Below are positions 49,801 through 58,094 of a DNA stretch of 64,000 bases, piece by piece. Location: contig NZ_JAFFZM010000022.1 of assembly GCF_017676345.1 (NCBI RefSeq), positions 54,953 through 118,952 on the forward strand, given 5' to 3'. Source of the DNA: Streptomyces smyrnaeus (GTDB lineage Bacteria > Actinomycetota > Actinomycetes > Streptomycetales > Streptomycetaceae). Each line of letters starts with the position of its first letter. Within the stretch, counting starts at the first letter, position 1. The notes beneath the pieces were generated by a model. It had not been told where the DNA came from. It did not search any database and saw only the letters and a program-made list of their open reading frames with translations. Position numbers and translations under genes: made by a program.

Positions 49801-51525
49801 GTGGCTGCGCAGACATCGGCCGGAACATCTGACCAGAAGCCGGAGTCGAGATCTCCGGCGCCGCCGGGAGGCGGCTCGATCTCGCGATGGGTCTTCTACC
49901 CGTCGGCCATCGTCATCCTGCTCTTCGTGCTCTATGCCGTGATCGGCCAGGACACGGCCGCGGAACAGGTGCAGAAGGTCCAGGACGAGATCGTCGGCAA
50001 CCTGAGCTGGTTCTACATGGCTCTGGTGTCGCTCTTCGTGATCTTCGTCATCTGGATCGGTATCGGTCGCTACGGAGACATCAAGCTCGGCAAGGACAAC
50101 GAGAAGCCCGAGTTCGGTACCGGCTCCTGGTTCGCCATGCTGTTCGCCGCCGGTATGGGCATCGGCCTGGTCTTCTGGGGCGTCGCCGAGCCGCTGAACT
50201 TCTTCCACGCACCGCGGCCGGGCATCGGCGAGGGCGCCCCGGCCCGGGAAGAGTTCGCCATGGTGCAGACGTTCCTGCACTGGGGCATCCACCCGTGGGC
50301 GATCTACGTGGTGGTCGGCCTGGCCGTCGCCTACTCGGTGCACCGCAAGGGGCGCCCGGTCTCCATCCGCTGGGCACTGGAGCCGATCTTCGGCAACAAG
50401 GTGAACGGCGTCTGGGGCAACGTCATCGACTCCGTCGCCGTCATCGGCACCCTCTTCGGCGTGGCCACCTCGCTGGGCCTCGGCGTCATGCAGATCGCCA
50501 GCGGAATGAACTTCCTCGGCTGGGTGGACAACCCGAACAGCAAGCTGCTGCTCGTCGTACTGATCGCCTGCATCACCGGCATCGCCACGGTCTCGGTGGT
50601 GACCGGTATCGGCAAGGGCATCAAGTGGCTGTCCAACATCAACATGGGCATGGCCGCCCTCATCATGATCTTCGTGCTGGTCGCCGGCCCGACGGTCTTC
50701 ATCCTCAACGGGCTGGCGCAGGACGTCGGCGGATACCTGCAGAACGTGCTGCAGCTCAGCTTCGACACCGGTGCCGCCCACGGTGAGGAGGGCACCAGCT
50801 GGGTCAACGGCTGGACCGTCTTCTACTGGGGCTGGTGGATCTCCTGGGCGCCGTTCGTGGGTATCTTCATCGCCCGCATCTCCCGCGGCCGGACGGTCCG
50901 CGAGTTCGTGTGCGGTGTCCTGCTGGTGCCCACCCTGCTGACCTTCGTCTGGTTCGCCATCTTCGGCGGTACCGCGCTGTTCCAGCAGATGAACGACAAG
51001 CACAACTACATCCACGACGGCGCTGTCAGCACCAACAACGCGCTGTTCGAGATGCTGGACACGCTGCCCGGCGGCACCTTCGTCGCGGGCGTGTCGATCC
51101 TGCTGATCGTGCTGTTCTTCGTCACCTCCTCCGACTCCGGCTCGTACGTGGTCGACATGCTCGCCTCCGGCGGCGACCCGAACCCGCCGGTCTGGAGCCG
51201 GGTCTTCTGGGCGCTGGCCGAAGGTGCCGTCGCCATCGCGCTGCTGCTGGCCTCCGACCTGGAGGGCGGAGCCGCGTCGCTGAACACGCTGAAGACCGCG
51301 GCCATCGTCATCGCGCTGCCGTTCAGCATCGTGATGATCGGTATGTGCATCGCCACCTTGAAGTCGTTCCATCAGGAGCGGCAGGCGTATCTGAGGGCCA
51401 AGGAGCAGAAGCAGCAGGAGGAGCTGATCGACCAGACCGTGGCTGCCATCGAGGACAGCCTGGAGAGCGGGACGCTCTCCGATGCGGTCGACTCCTCGAA
51501 GAGCTCGACCAACGGCAAGGGCTAG
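49801..51525 (+). CDS. BCCT-family betaine/choline/carnitine transporter
   Basis: A 574-residue transporter with 12 predicted helices. AAGMGIGLVFWGVAEPLNF holds the glycine-rich sodium-site helix, and WGWWISWAPFVGIFIARISRGRTVREF is the BCCT signature with the aromatic betaine box. The C-terminal tail (about residues 520-574) is charged and helical, as in osmosensing BetP. GTG 49801 follows AAAGGATGA. It imports compatible solutes during osmotic stress, and lies beside a potassium uptake system. Confidence 0.93.
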   Translation: MAAQTSAGTSDQKPESRSPAPPGGGSISRWVFYPSAIVILLFVLYAVIGQDTAAEQVQKVQDEIVGNLSWFYMALVSLFVIFVIWIGIGRYGDIKLGKDNEKPEFGTGSWFAMLFAAGMGIGLVFWGVAEPLNFFHAPRPGIGEGAPAREEFAMVQTFLHWGIHPWAIYVVVGLAVAYSVHRKGRPVSIRWALEPIFGNKVNGVWGNVIDSVAVIGTLFGVATSLGLGVMQIASGMNFLGWVDNPNSKLLLVVLIACITGIATVSVVTGIGKGIKWLSNINMGMAALIMIFVLVAGPTVFILNGLAQDVGGYLQNVLQLSFDTGAAHGEEGTSWVNGWTVFYWGWWISWAPFVGIFIARISRGRTVREFVCGVLLVPTLLTFVWFAIFGGTALFQQMNDKHNYIHDGAVSTNNALFEMLDTLPGGTFVAGVSILLIVLFFVTSSDSGSYVVDMLASGGDPNPPVWSRVFWALAEGAVAIALLLASDLEGGAASLNTLKTAAIVIALPFSIVMIGMCIATLKSFHQERQAYLRAKEQKQQEELIDQTVAAIEDSLESGTLSDAVDSSKSSTNGKG

Positions 51526-51547
51526 CACCACCGACCGTCGCCAGGTG

Positions 51548-51580
51548 CCGGGGCCGCAGTCTTCGAGACTGCGGCCCCGG
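51548..51580 (+). terminator. Strong stem-loop terminator after BCCT gene
   Basis: A perfect 14-bp stem, CCGGGGCCGCAGTC at 51548-51561 and its complement at 51567-51580, with a 5-nt loop, 22 bp after the stop. Confidence 0.88.
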
Positions 51581-51725
51581 CCCGCTTCGGTGTCCTGCGT
51601 CCGGCCGCATCCGGTGGGGGAAGGTGGCGACGTCCGGGTGTTTCCGGTGCTCAGGACGGCTGCAGCACGGACACGGAAGGGTGCCGGTGCCGAGGACGGC
51701 CGGTGAATTGCTTATCGTCTTCCGG

Positions 51726-51747
51726 TACGAACAATCTACGAACAATC
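51726..51747 (+). repeat. Perfect tandem 11-bp repeat upstream of TrkH gene
   Basis: TACGAACAATC is repeated head to tail (51726-51736, 51737-51747) and is flanked by GGTAC on both sides. It lies 33 bp before the TrkH start in unusually AT-rich DNA. It is a likely binding site for a regulator; no known riboswitch is recognised. Confidence 0.6.
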
Positions 51748-51780
51748 GTGGTACCAGTCCGCGGGGCGGAGGACGTTGTG

Positions 51781-53121
51781 GTGACCCGGTGGCGGCCACG
51801 TGTACGACACCCGGCGCAGATGGTCGTGGCCGGCTTCGCCATGGCGATCGCGCTCGGGACCGGGCTGCTGATGCTTCCGGTCGCCAAGGCCGGGTCGGGG
51901 TCGGCGTCCGGGCTGGAGGCCGTGTTCACCTCCACCTCCGCCGTGTGTGTGACCGGACTGATCGTGGTCGACACCCCCGAGTACTGGAGCGGATTCGGCC
52001 AGGCGGTGATCCTGGCACTCATCCAGGTGGGCGGTTTCGGGATCATGACCTTCGCCTCCTGGCTGGTGCTGCTGGTCTCGCACCGGATGGGACTGAAGGC
52101 ACGGCTGACCGCCGCCACGGAGACCAAGACCCTGGGCCTGGGTGACGTCCGTACGGTCGTCGTCCGTGTGGTCAAGGTCAGCCTGCTGCTGGAGGCCGTC
52201 ACGGCGGTGATCCTGACCGTGCGGTTCGGTACCACCTATGACGAGTCCTGGCCGCGGGCGCTGTGGCTGGGTGTCTTCCACGCCGTCTCGGCGTTCAACA
52301 ACGCCGGTTTCGCCCTGTACTCGGACAGCATGATGGGATTTGTCACCGATCCCTGGATCTGTCTGCCCATAGCGGGCGCCGTGATCGCCGGGGGGCTCGG
52401 TTTCCCGGTGCTGTTCGAGTTGCGCCGCCGGCTCCGCAAACCGCGTTCCTGGTCCCTGCACACCAAGATCGTGCTCGGCGCGTCCGGCATCTTCCTGGTC
52501 GGCGGCAGCCTCTTCGTCACCGCACTCGAATGGAGCAACCCCGCGACACTCGGCCCGTTGAACGTCCCCGGGAAGATTCTGGCCGGGTTCTTCCAGGGCG
52601 TCATGCCGCGCACGGCGGGCTTCAACAGCGTGGACATCGCGCAGATGAACCCGGCCACCTGGCTGGGTACGGATGTGCTGATGTTCGTCGGCGGCGCCAG
52701 CGCGGGCACCGCGGGCGGCATCAAGGTCACCACCTTCGCGGTGCTGTTCTTCGTGATATACGCCGAGATCCGCGGCGAGGCCGCAGTCAACATCTTCCAT
52801 CGGCGCCTGCACGGCGACCTCCAACGGCAGGCCCTGACCGTCGTGCTGCTGTCGGTGGCCGCCGTGGCCACCTCGACGCTGGCCTTCATGGTCTTCACCG
52901 ACTTCAGCCTGGACCAGTCGCTGTTCGAGGTCACCTCCGCCTTCGCCACCGTCGGTCTGTCCACCGGCATCACCGCGGGGCTGCCCGGCGGCGAGCAGGT
53001 CCTGCTGACCGCGCTGATGTTCATCGGCCGCCTCGGACCCATCACCATCGCCTCCGCGCTCGCCCTGCGCCTGCGTGTCCGTATGTACGACCTTCCCGAG
53101 GAGCGACCCGTCATTGGCTAG
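51781..53121 (+). CDS. TrkH/KtrB-type potassium transporter subunit
   Basis: A 446-residue membrane protein with four M1-P-M2 repeats. Filter-like segments are visible as SAVCVTGLIV, SAFNNAGFALY, MPRTAGFNSVD and SAFATVGLSTG, the pattern of KtrB. GTG 51781 is chosen with GGAGGA 7 nt upstream; GTG 51778 is nearly as good. The stop overlaps the TTG of trkA by 8 bp, so channel and gating subunit are coupled. Confidence 0.92.
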   Translation: MTRWRPRVRHPAQMVVAGFAMAIALGTGLLMLPVAKAGSGSASGLEAVFTSTSAVCVTGLIVVDTPEYWSGFGQAVILALIQVGGFGIMTFASWLVLLVSHRMGLKARLTAATETKTLGLGDVRTVVVRVVKVSLLLEAVTAVILTVRFGTTYDESWPRALWLGVFHAVSAFNNAGFALYSDSMMGFVTDPWICLPIAGAVIAGGLGFPVLFELRRRLRKPRSWSLHTKIVLGASGIFLVGGSLFVTALEWSNPATLGPLNVPGKILAGFFQGVMPRTAGFNSVDIAQMNPATWLGTDVLMFVGGASAGTAGGIKVTTFAVLFFVIYAEIRGEAAVNIFHRRLHGDLQRQALTVVLLSVAAVATSTLAFMVFTDFSLDQSLFEVTSAFATVGLSTGITAGLPGGEQVLLTALMFIGRLGPITIASALALRLRVRMYDLPEERPVIG

Positions 53122-53803
53122 GAAACGCACCCCCAAGAGCCGCCGCGGCACTCGACAGGACTCCGTGGTCGTCATCGGGCTCGGCCGCTTCGGCCGTTCC
53201 CTCGCGCTCGAACTCGTGGACGAGGACACCGAGGTCCTCGGCATCGACGAGGATCCCGAGGTCGTCCAGTTGCTGTCCGGCTCGCTCACCCACACGGTGC
53301 GGGCCGACTCCACCAAGGAAGACGCCCTGCGGCAGCTCGCGGTCCACGAGTTCGACCGTGCCGTCGTGGCCATCGGCACCGACCTGGAAGCCAGCATCCT
53401 CACCGCCTCGCTGCTCATCTCCTTCGGTATCGAGAACGTGTGGGCCAAGGCCACCAGCGAGGCCCACGGCCGCATCCTCACCCAGCTCGGGGTACAGCAC
53501 GTCGTCTATCCCGAGCACGACATGGGCCAGCGCGTGGCCCACCTCGTACGCGGCCGCATGCTTGACTACATCGAGTTCGAGGACGGCTTCGCGATGGTCA
53601 AGACCGATCCGCCCGCGGAGATCCTCGACGTCCCCCTGTCCCACAGCGCGGTCCGCACGCGCTACGGCATCACCGTCGTCGCCATCAAGCGCCCCGGCGA
53701 AGGCTTCACCTACGCCACCCCGGAGACGGTGGTGAAGGCCGACGACACGATCATCGTGGCCGGCCGTACCAGGGCGACCGAACGCTTCAGCGAACTGGGC
53801 TGA
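53114..53803 (+). CDS. trkA: TrkA/KtrA potassium uptake regulatory subunit
   Basis: A 229-residue cytosolic RCK protein: an RCK_N domain with VVVIGLGRFGRSLALEL and the acidic residue in VLGIDEDPE, and an RCK_C domain from about residue 150. It binds nucleotide and gates the TrkH/KtrB channel. The TTG start at 53114 follows GAGGAGCG by 9 nt and lies in the last codons of the channel gene. A basic stretch (ARKRTPKSRRGTRQ) precedes the Rossmann fold. Confidence 0.93.
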   Translation: MARKRTPKSRRGTRQDSVVVIGLGRFGRSLALELVDEDTEVLGIDEDPEVVQLLSGSLTHTVRADSTKEDALRQLAVHEFDRAVVAIGTDLEASILTASLLISFGIENVWAKATSEAHGRILTQLGVQHVVYPEHDMGQRVAHLVRGRMLDYIEFEDGFAMVKTDPPAEILDVPLSHSAVRTRYGITVVAIKRPGEGFTYATPETVVKADDTIIVAGRTRATERFSELG

Positions 53804-53929
53804 CCTCGGCAGACTGCCGCTCGCGAAAAGATTTCCCGGAGCCTCGAATCCTTCTTGTTTCGGTCCGCGACCTTGGGTACCCGCCGCACCAGACAGGTCG
53901 TAATCGACGCAAAGAAGGAGGACTCGGTC

Positions 53930-54292
53930 ATGGCTGAGAACCCGGGCAACTTCGCGAATGACCCGCAGCGTGCTGCTGAGGCCGGCCAGAAGGGCGGTCA
54001 CGAGAGCACCGGTAACTTCGCGAATGACCCGCAGCGTGCTGCTGAGGCCGGCCAGAAGGGTGGCCATGAGAGCGGCGGTAACTTCGCGAACGATCCGCAG
54101 CGTGCTGCTGAGGCCGGCCAGAAGGGTGGCCATGAGAGCGGCGGTAACTTCGCGAATGACCCGCAGCGTGCTGCTGAGGCCGGCCAGAAGGGTGGCCATG
54201 AGAGCGGCGGTAACTTCGCGAACGATCCGCAGCGCGCTGCCGAGGCCGGCCAGAAGGGCGGCCAGACCAGTGGCGGCGGACAGGGCCGTTGA
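53930..54292 (+). CDS. KGG/con-10-type stress protein with five 22-residue repeats
   Basis: A 120-residue hydrophilic protein made of five copies of GNFANDPQRAAEAGQKGGHES(G/T), between a 5-residue start and a GGQGR end. This is the KGG (stress-induced bacterial acidophilic repeat) family, like GsiB and con-10, which behaves as a disordered, hydration-related protector. GAAGGAGG precedes the ATG. It follows osmotic-stress genes and ends at a strong terminator. Confidence 0.92.
   Translation: MAENPGNFANDPQRAAEAGQKGGHESTGNFANDPQRAAEAGQKGGHESGGNFANDPQRAAEAGQKGGHESGGNFANDPQRAAEAGQKGGHESGGNFANDPQRAAEAGQKGGQTSGGGQGR
53945..54274 (+). repeat. Five 66-bp tandem repeats within the KGG gene
   Basis: Units start at 53945, 54011, 54077, 54143 and 54209. 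Units 2 and 4 are identical; units 3 and 5 share AACGATCC where the others have AATGACCC. The alternation indicates duplication of a two-unit block. Confidence 0.9.
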
Positions 54293-54340
54293 ATCGGCCA
54301 CCTGTCGGGAGACGCCCCACGTCTCCGTACGCCGATGTGT

Positions 54341-54376
54341 CGGTGGGCTGCCCGCCTCAGTGCGGGCAGCCCACCG
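54341..54376. terminator. Bidirectional terminator after KGG gene
   Basis: A perfect 15-bp stem, CGGTGGGCTGCCCGC at 54341-54355 with its complement at 54362-54376, and a 6-nt loop, between the convergent KGG and PAP2 genes. Confidence 0.85.
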
Positions 54377-54532
54377 TCGTCGTACGAAGGCGTCGACGAC
54401 CGGGGACCGACAGTCCCGGCAGGCTGGGCAGCACCGGGACTGTCGGCCCGGGCAGCCTAGCGGTGGCGCCCTCGGACCCGGGAAGGGCACACCGGGCGAG
54501 AGCCGTTCGGCGCCCACAGGTGTGACATGCGG

Positions 54533-55483
54533 TCATCCCCTCGGCCCAGGACGACGGGACGTGGGAGACCGCCCCATCGAGGTGCCCGTCTCCCCGGACC
54601 CGCTCGCTCGGCGGCCGGATGGGTCCCCGGCCTCGGCTGCCGGGTCGTCGGAAGCCGCCGGGTTGTCGGCGGACACGGGAGTGAGGCGGCAGGCCCGGAC
54701 GATCGGGCGGGCGCAGACCCGGCCTGCCCACTGCAGGCCGGCGGACAGCGCCAGTACGGCCAGGGACGCGGCGGCGTCGAGCCAGAAATGGTTGGCCGTC
54801 ACGACGATGACCGCGAGCGTCAACAACGGGTGCGCCAGCACCAGCCAGCGCACCCGGCTGCGACTCACCCGGATGACCGCGACGGCGACCACGACCGCCC
54901 AGGCCACATGCACGGAGGGAATGGCGGACAGCTCGTCGGCCACCACGCTCCCGGGGCCGCCGGCGTAGACCGACTGCCCGTAGCGTTCGGCCGTGTCGGC
55001 GAACCCGAGCTCCGGCACCAGCCGGGGCGGCGCCACCGGGACCAGCTGCACCACCAGCGACACGACCGTGACGAGTACGACGTAGGTGCGCACCCACGGG
55101 TACGAGGAGCGGTGCCGCCAGTACAGCCATACCAGCAACGCGGCCATCGCCCCGAAGTGCATCACCGCGTAGTAGTAGTTGGCGGCCTGCACCAGCCACG
55201 GGTGCGGCAGCACGGCCTGCTGCCAGTCCACCTCGTCCGGCAGCCGAAGGCGCTGCTCCCAACGGTGGATCCACCGTGCTCGCTCGACGGCGGCGTGCAG
55301 ATCCCCGGCCGACATCCGTGCCGGGACCTGCCAGACGAGGAAGACCGCGGAGATGATCCCGATCTCCCGCAGCAGCAGCGGAGCCCGGGGCCAGCGCCAG
55401 TGCCACAACGGCAGGCTCAACGCCAGGAGGACCAGCGGCACTCCCGCGGACAGAAGCCAGGCCGCGGCTGCTCCCACCGTCAA
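54533..55483 (-). CDS. PAP2-superfamily membrane phosphatase/transferase (Aur1-like)
   Basis: A protein of about 316 residues with six membrane helices. AIPSVHVAWA and ANHFWLDAAASL carry the catalytic histidines and the Asp of the PAP2_3/Aur1-type branch, which acts on lipid phosphates or transfers phospho-head groups. The C-terminal 45 residues are hydrophilic and disordered. TTG 55483 is preferred since AAGGAG is 9 nt upstream; GTG 55477 is possible. The long in-frame extension beyond it is GC-rich shadow sequence. Confidence 0.82.
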   Translation of the reverse strand: MTVGAAAAWLLSAGVPLVLLALSLPLWHWRWPRAPLLLREIGIISAVFLVWQVPARMSAGDLHAAVERARWIHRWEQRLRLPDEVDWQQAVLPHPWLVQAANYYYAVMHFGAMAALLVWLYWRHRSSYPWVRTYVVLVTVVSLVVQLVPVAPPRLVPELGFADTAERYGQSVYAGGPGSVVADELSAIPSVHVAWAVVVAVAVIRVSRSRVRWLVLAHPLLTLAVIVVTANHFWLDAAASLAVLALSAGLQWAGRVCARPIVRACRLTPVSADNPAASDDPAAEAGDPSGRRASGSGETGTSMGRSPTSRRPGPRG

Positions 55484-55887
55484 CGGCTCCCACTCCTTTC
55501 CGGCCCGCAGCGTTGGCGGCGCACGTGGGCGGCAGGCTCGTGCGCAGCCACCCACGCCTGTACGCCGCCGGCGGCCCTCGCCGCACCGGCCGCTGCACAC
55601 CACAGGAACGGGTGTCCACCGCCCCTCATGGTGGCGGCATCCATGGACAACTCGGATGATTGGTCGGTACCCCAGCGTTGCGCCGATTGCGAACAGGGCA
55701 CCCGAAAAGCGGACAGAGCGAGCGCGTCTCTCCGTCGGCCCGCAACACCCGGTCCCGAGCCGGGGGCCGCTGTACCGGGCGCCGGGGTGCTCGCCAGGAG
55801 TGCGGCCGGGCGGAAGTGCGGCCATACTGAGGCACGTCACAGCGTGCCCAGCCACCGCGACCGAGGTGCTCCGGAGGGATACGGGTC
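55484..55887. other. Intergenic region without recognisable features
   Basis: A 404-bp gap between the divergent PAP2 and microprotein genes. Open frames here are shadows with no plausible protein; no clear promoter or repeat was found. Confidence 0.5.
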
Positions 55888-55998
55888 ATGACGAACGACC
55901 AGCGCAAGGAAGCGTATCTGCGGCAGACCGGCCGGAAGGAGCTGACTCCGCGACAGCGGCGCCGGATGATCAAGAAGGCGCGTCAGGGCAAGGAGTAG
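55888..55998 (+). CDS. Small basic conserved protein (36 aa)
   Basis: A 36-residue, highly basic protein starting MTNDQRKEAYLRQTGRK and ending in a run of Arg/Lys around QRRRMIKKARQ. GGAGGGA lies 9 nt before the ATG. Short Streptomyces proteins with YLxQTGR-x-LTPxQRRR are familiar to me, and the motif layout suggests a nucleic-acid-binding helix. Function unknown. Confidence 0.65.
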   Translation: MTNDQRKEAYLRQTGRKELTPRQRRRMIKKARQGKE

Positions 55999-56153
55999 CC
56001 GGACAGCCCGGCGCGGCACCCACGAGGCCGGGCAGGAACATCTCGGCCCGTCCGGCCCCGACCGCGCTGCCGGCGGTTCCGGTTCACTCGTCGGGCCCGA
56101 CGGCCGAAGGTCCGGTGCCGGAGAATGTCCCGGGCGGAAAGCGAGGCGGTGAG

Positions 56154-56639
56154 ATGGCTCTGCGGGCGCCCTTGGCGGTCTTCGACCTGGACGGGACGCT
56201 GGCCGACGTCCGGCACCGGCTGACCTTCCTGCAGCAACGCCCTCGCGACTGGGACGCGTTCTTCGCCGCGGCGGTGGACGATCCGCCGCTGGCGAAGGGC
56301 GTGGCTCTGGCGCTGGAGACGGCCGAACGGTGCGAACTGGCGTACGTCACCGGCCGTCCCGAACGCTGCCGGGCCGACACCGTGGAATGGCTCAGGACCC
56401 ACGGCCTGCCCACCGGCAGGCTCCTGATGCGGGCCGAGGACGACCGGCGTCCCGCCCGCGTCACCAAACCGGTGCTGCTGCGGCAGCTGGCCCGGGAGCG
56501 CGCCGTGGCGCTGGTGGTCGACGACGACGAGCAGGTCAACGCCGCCTACGAGAGCGAGGGTTTCCGGGTGCTGCACGCCGACTGGATGCCGGCCCCCGCG
56601 GTCCTGGAAGCGGCACAGGAACGGGAAGGGCGCACCTGA
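56154..56639 (+). CDS. HAD-superfamily phosphatase (PNKP phosphatase-like)
   Basis: A 161-residue HAD phosphatase. Motif I is VFDLDGTLADVRHR with the nucleophile Asp, motif II VTGRPERC, the motif III Lys is in RVTKPVLL, and motif IV LVVDDDEQVN. The short length and AYVTGRPE resemble the phosphatase half of polynucleotide kinase/phosphatase. ATG 56154 follows GAGGCGGTGAG. It stands 155 bp after the microprotein; the substrate is not known. Confidence 0.85.
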   Translation: MALRAPLAVFDLDGTLADVRHRLTFLQQRPRDWDAFFAAAVDDPPLAKGVALALETAERCELAYVTGRPERCRADTVEWLRTHGLPTGRLLMRAEDDRRPARVTKPVLLRQLARERAVALVVDDDEQVNAAYESEGFRVLHADWMPAPAVLEAAQEREGRT

Positions 56640-56697
56640 CCCGGGCCGCCGCCGACGCAGCGCCGCTGTGTCAGTGGCCCCCGGCAGAATGCACGCT

Positions 56698-57120
56698 GTG
56701 AGTCTCCACTACGAAGTCGTCTTCAACTGCTTCCTGCGCCGGGACACCCCCGAGCCGGTCCTGGCGGCCCTGCGCTGGCACCTTGAGCTCGACCGTGAAC
56801 GCCCGGCGGACCTGGATCCCGGGATACACACCTTTCCCCTGCTCGCCCCCGACCCGGACAGCCGTCTGCCCGGGGGCGACATCGCCTCTCTGCGGCTCCA
56901 GTCCCGCGGCTTCGCGGCCGGTGGGGAGCTCCGGGCCTGGGGGCTCCTCAGCCGCAACTACTGGCTCGACGACGACCTGGGCGAGCTCGTCACCATCCTG
57001 GACCTGCTCGCACCTCATGTGGAGGAGCCGGGCTTCGGCGGATACTTCCGGGAGGAGTACGACACCGAGCCGACCATCTTCACCTTCCGGAACGGCGGTT
57101 ACGGGCCGTTCACGTTCTGA
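56698..57120 (+). CDS. Conserved hypothetical protein
   Basis: A soluble protein of 140 residues beginning VSLHYEVVFNCFLRRDTPEPVL and ending in a conserved-looking YDTEPTIFTFRNGGYGPFTF. No signal peptide, membrane segment or catalytic motif is visible. GTG 56698 is chosen; ATG 56689 is an alternative. No clear Shine-Dalgarno is present, and CAGAAT 7 bases before the GTG could be a -10 box of a leaderless mRNA. Function unknown. Confidence 0.7.
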   Translation: MSLHYEVVFNCFLRRDTPEPVLAALRWHLELDRERPADLDPGIHTFPLLAPDPDSRLPGGDIASLRLQSRGFAAGGELRAWGLLSRNYWLDDDLGELVTILDLLAPHVEEPGFGGYFREEYDTEPTIFTFRNGGYGPFTF

Positions 57121-57194
57121 CCGTGCCCAGCCGTGGTCCCGGTGAAGGACGCGGTCCGAGTACGGCTGCAGCACGAGCAGGTCGGTGGAGCCTG

Positions 57195-58094
57195 TCAGGA
57201 GCGCAGGGCGTCGACGGCGAGGTGCGCCGCGGTGCCGATGACGGCGTCCGCCGCGGGCAGGATGGCGGCCGGGCTGGCGGCGCGGGTGAAGACAGCGACG
57301 GCGTAGCGGCCGCGGTCGGGGTACTCGACGACGCCGACCTCGTTGCGGAGGGTCGGTGCGCTGCCGGTCTTCCCGGCCACATGGACGTCGTCGAAGGGGA
57401 AGCCGGAGGCCAGCCGGTGCGGCCACACCTGCAGGCTCAGAAGACGGCGGATGGCGGCGCTGTGCTGCGGGGCGCAGGCCTCGTCGCGCCAGACAGCGGC
57501 GAGCAGCCGGGTCATGTCGCGTGGGGTGCTGCGGTTGGTGCTGGCGGGGTCCAGCGCGCGGAGGCGGGCGAGGACCCGCGGGTCGGCCAGGGCCTGCGGA
57601 CCGGCGTGTCCGGTGTCCTCCTTGAGAGTGGCGACGAACTCACCGAAGGTCTGGACGGCATGGGTGCGGGTGAGACCCAGTCGCCGTGTGGTGGCGTTCA
57701 CCGCCTCGAGGCCGACACGGCGTAGGAGGAGATCGGCGGCGGTGTTGTCGCTGACGGCCATCATCAGATAGGCGGCGTCACGGAGCGAGACCCGGGCCGG
57801 ATCGAGCATGGCGGACAGCCCGGTGGGCCCGGGGGTACGACCGTCCGGCGGGCACTCGGCCTGTTCCGTCAGCTCCAGGCGCCCTTTCTCGGCCTGCTGG
57901 TGGAGGGCGACGAGCACGCAGACCTTGTGGACGCTGGCGGTGACGACCGTATGGTCGGCGCCGGCGTCGACCTGGGCACCGGAGTCGATGTCCACGGCGT
58001 GCAGCCAACCGGTGACGCCGGCTTCGGCGAAGGCGGCGCGGATGCGGTCCCGGGCTCGGGCATGGGCTCGGGCGTGGGTGCGGGGCTCTGTCAT
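57195..58094 (-). CDS. Class A beta-lactamase-like serine hydrolase
   Basis: A 299-residue serine hydrolase with the class A fold pattern: SVHK (Ser54-Lys57), SDN (115-117) and KTG (242-244). The omega-loop ExxLN that provides Glu166 in true class A enzymes is not recognisable before STNRSTPRDM, so deacylation may be slow. There is no signal peptide, unlike secreted beta-lactamases; it may be cytoplasmic or a beta-lactam-binding sensor. The ATG overlaps the LysR stop by 4 bp, so it is coupled to its probable regulator. Confidence 0.82.
   Translation of the reverse strand: MTEPRTHARAHARARDRIRAAFAEAGVTGWLHAVDIDSGAQVDAGADHTVVTASVHKVCVLVALHQQAEKGRLELTEQAECPPDGRTPGPTGLSAMLDPARVSLRDAAYLMMAVSDNTAADLLLRRVGLEAVNATTRRLGLTRTHAVQTFGEFVATLKEDTGHAGPQALADPRVLARLRALDPASTNRSTPRDMTRLLAAVWRDEACAPQHSAAIRRLLSLQVWPHRLASGFPFDDVHVAGKTGSAPTLRNEVGVVEYPDRGRYAVAVFTRAASPAAILPAADAVIGTAAHLAVDALRS

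Noticed and set aside
51700..51780. Considered as a c-di-AMP riboswitch before the potassium genes
   Set aside because: The leader is too short and lacks the conserved structure; only a tandem DNA repeat is present.
53945..54274. Tandem repeats considered as a CRISPR array
   Set aside because: There are no spacers; the repeats are contiguous and code for a KGG protein.
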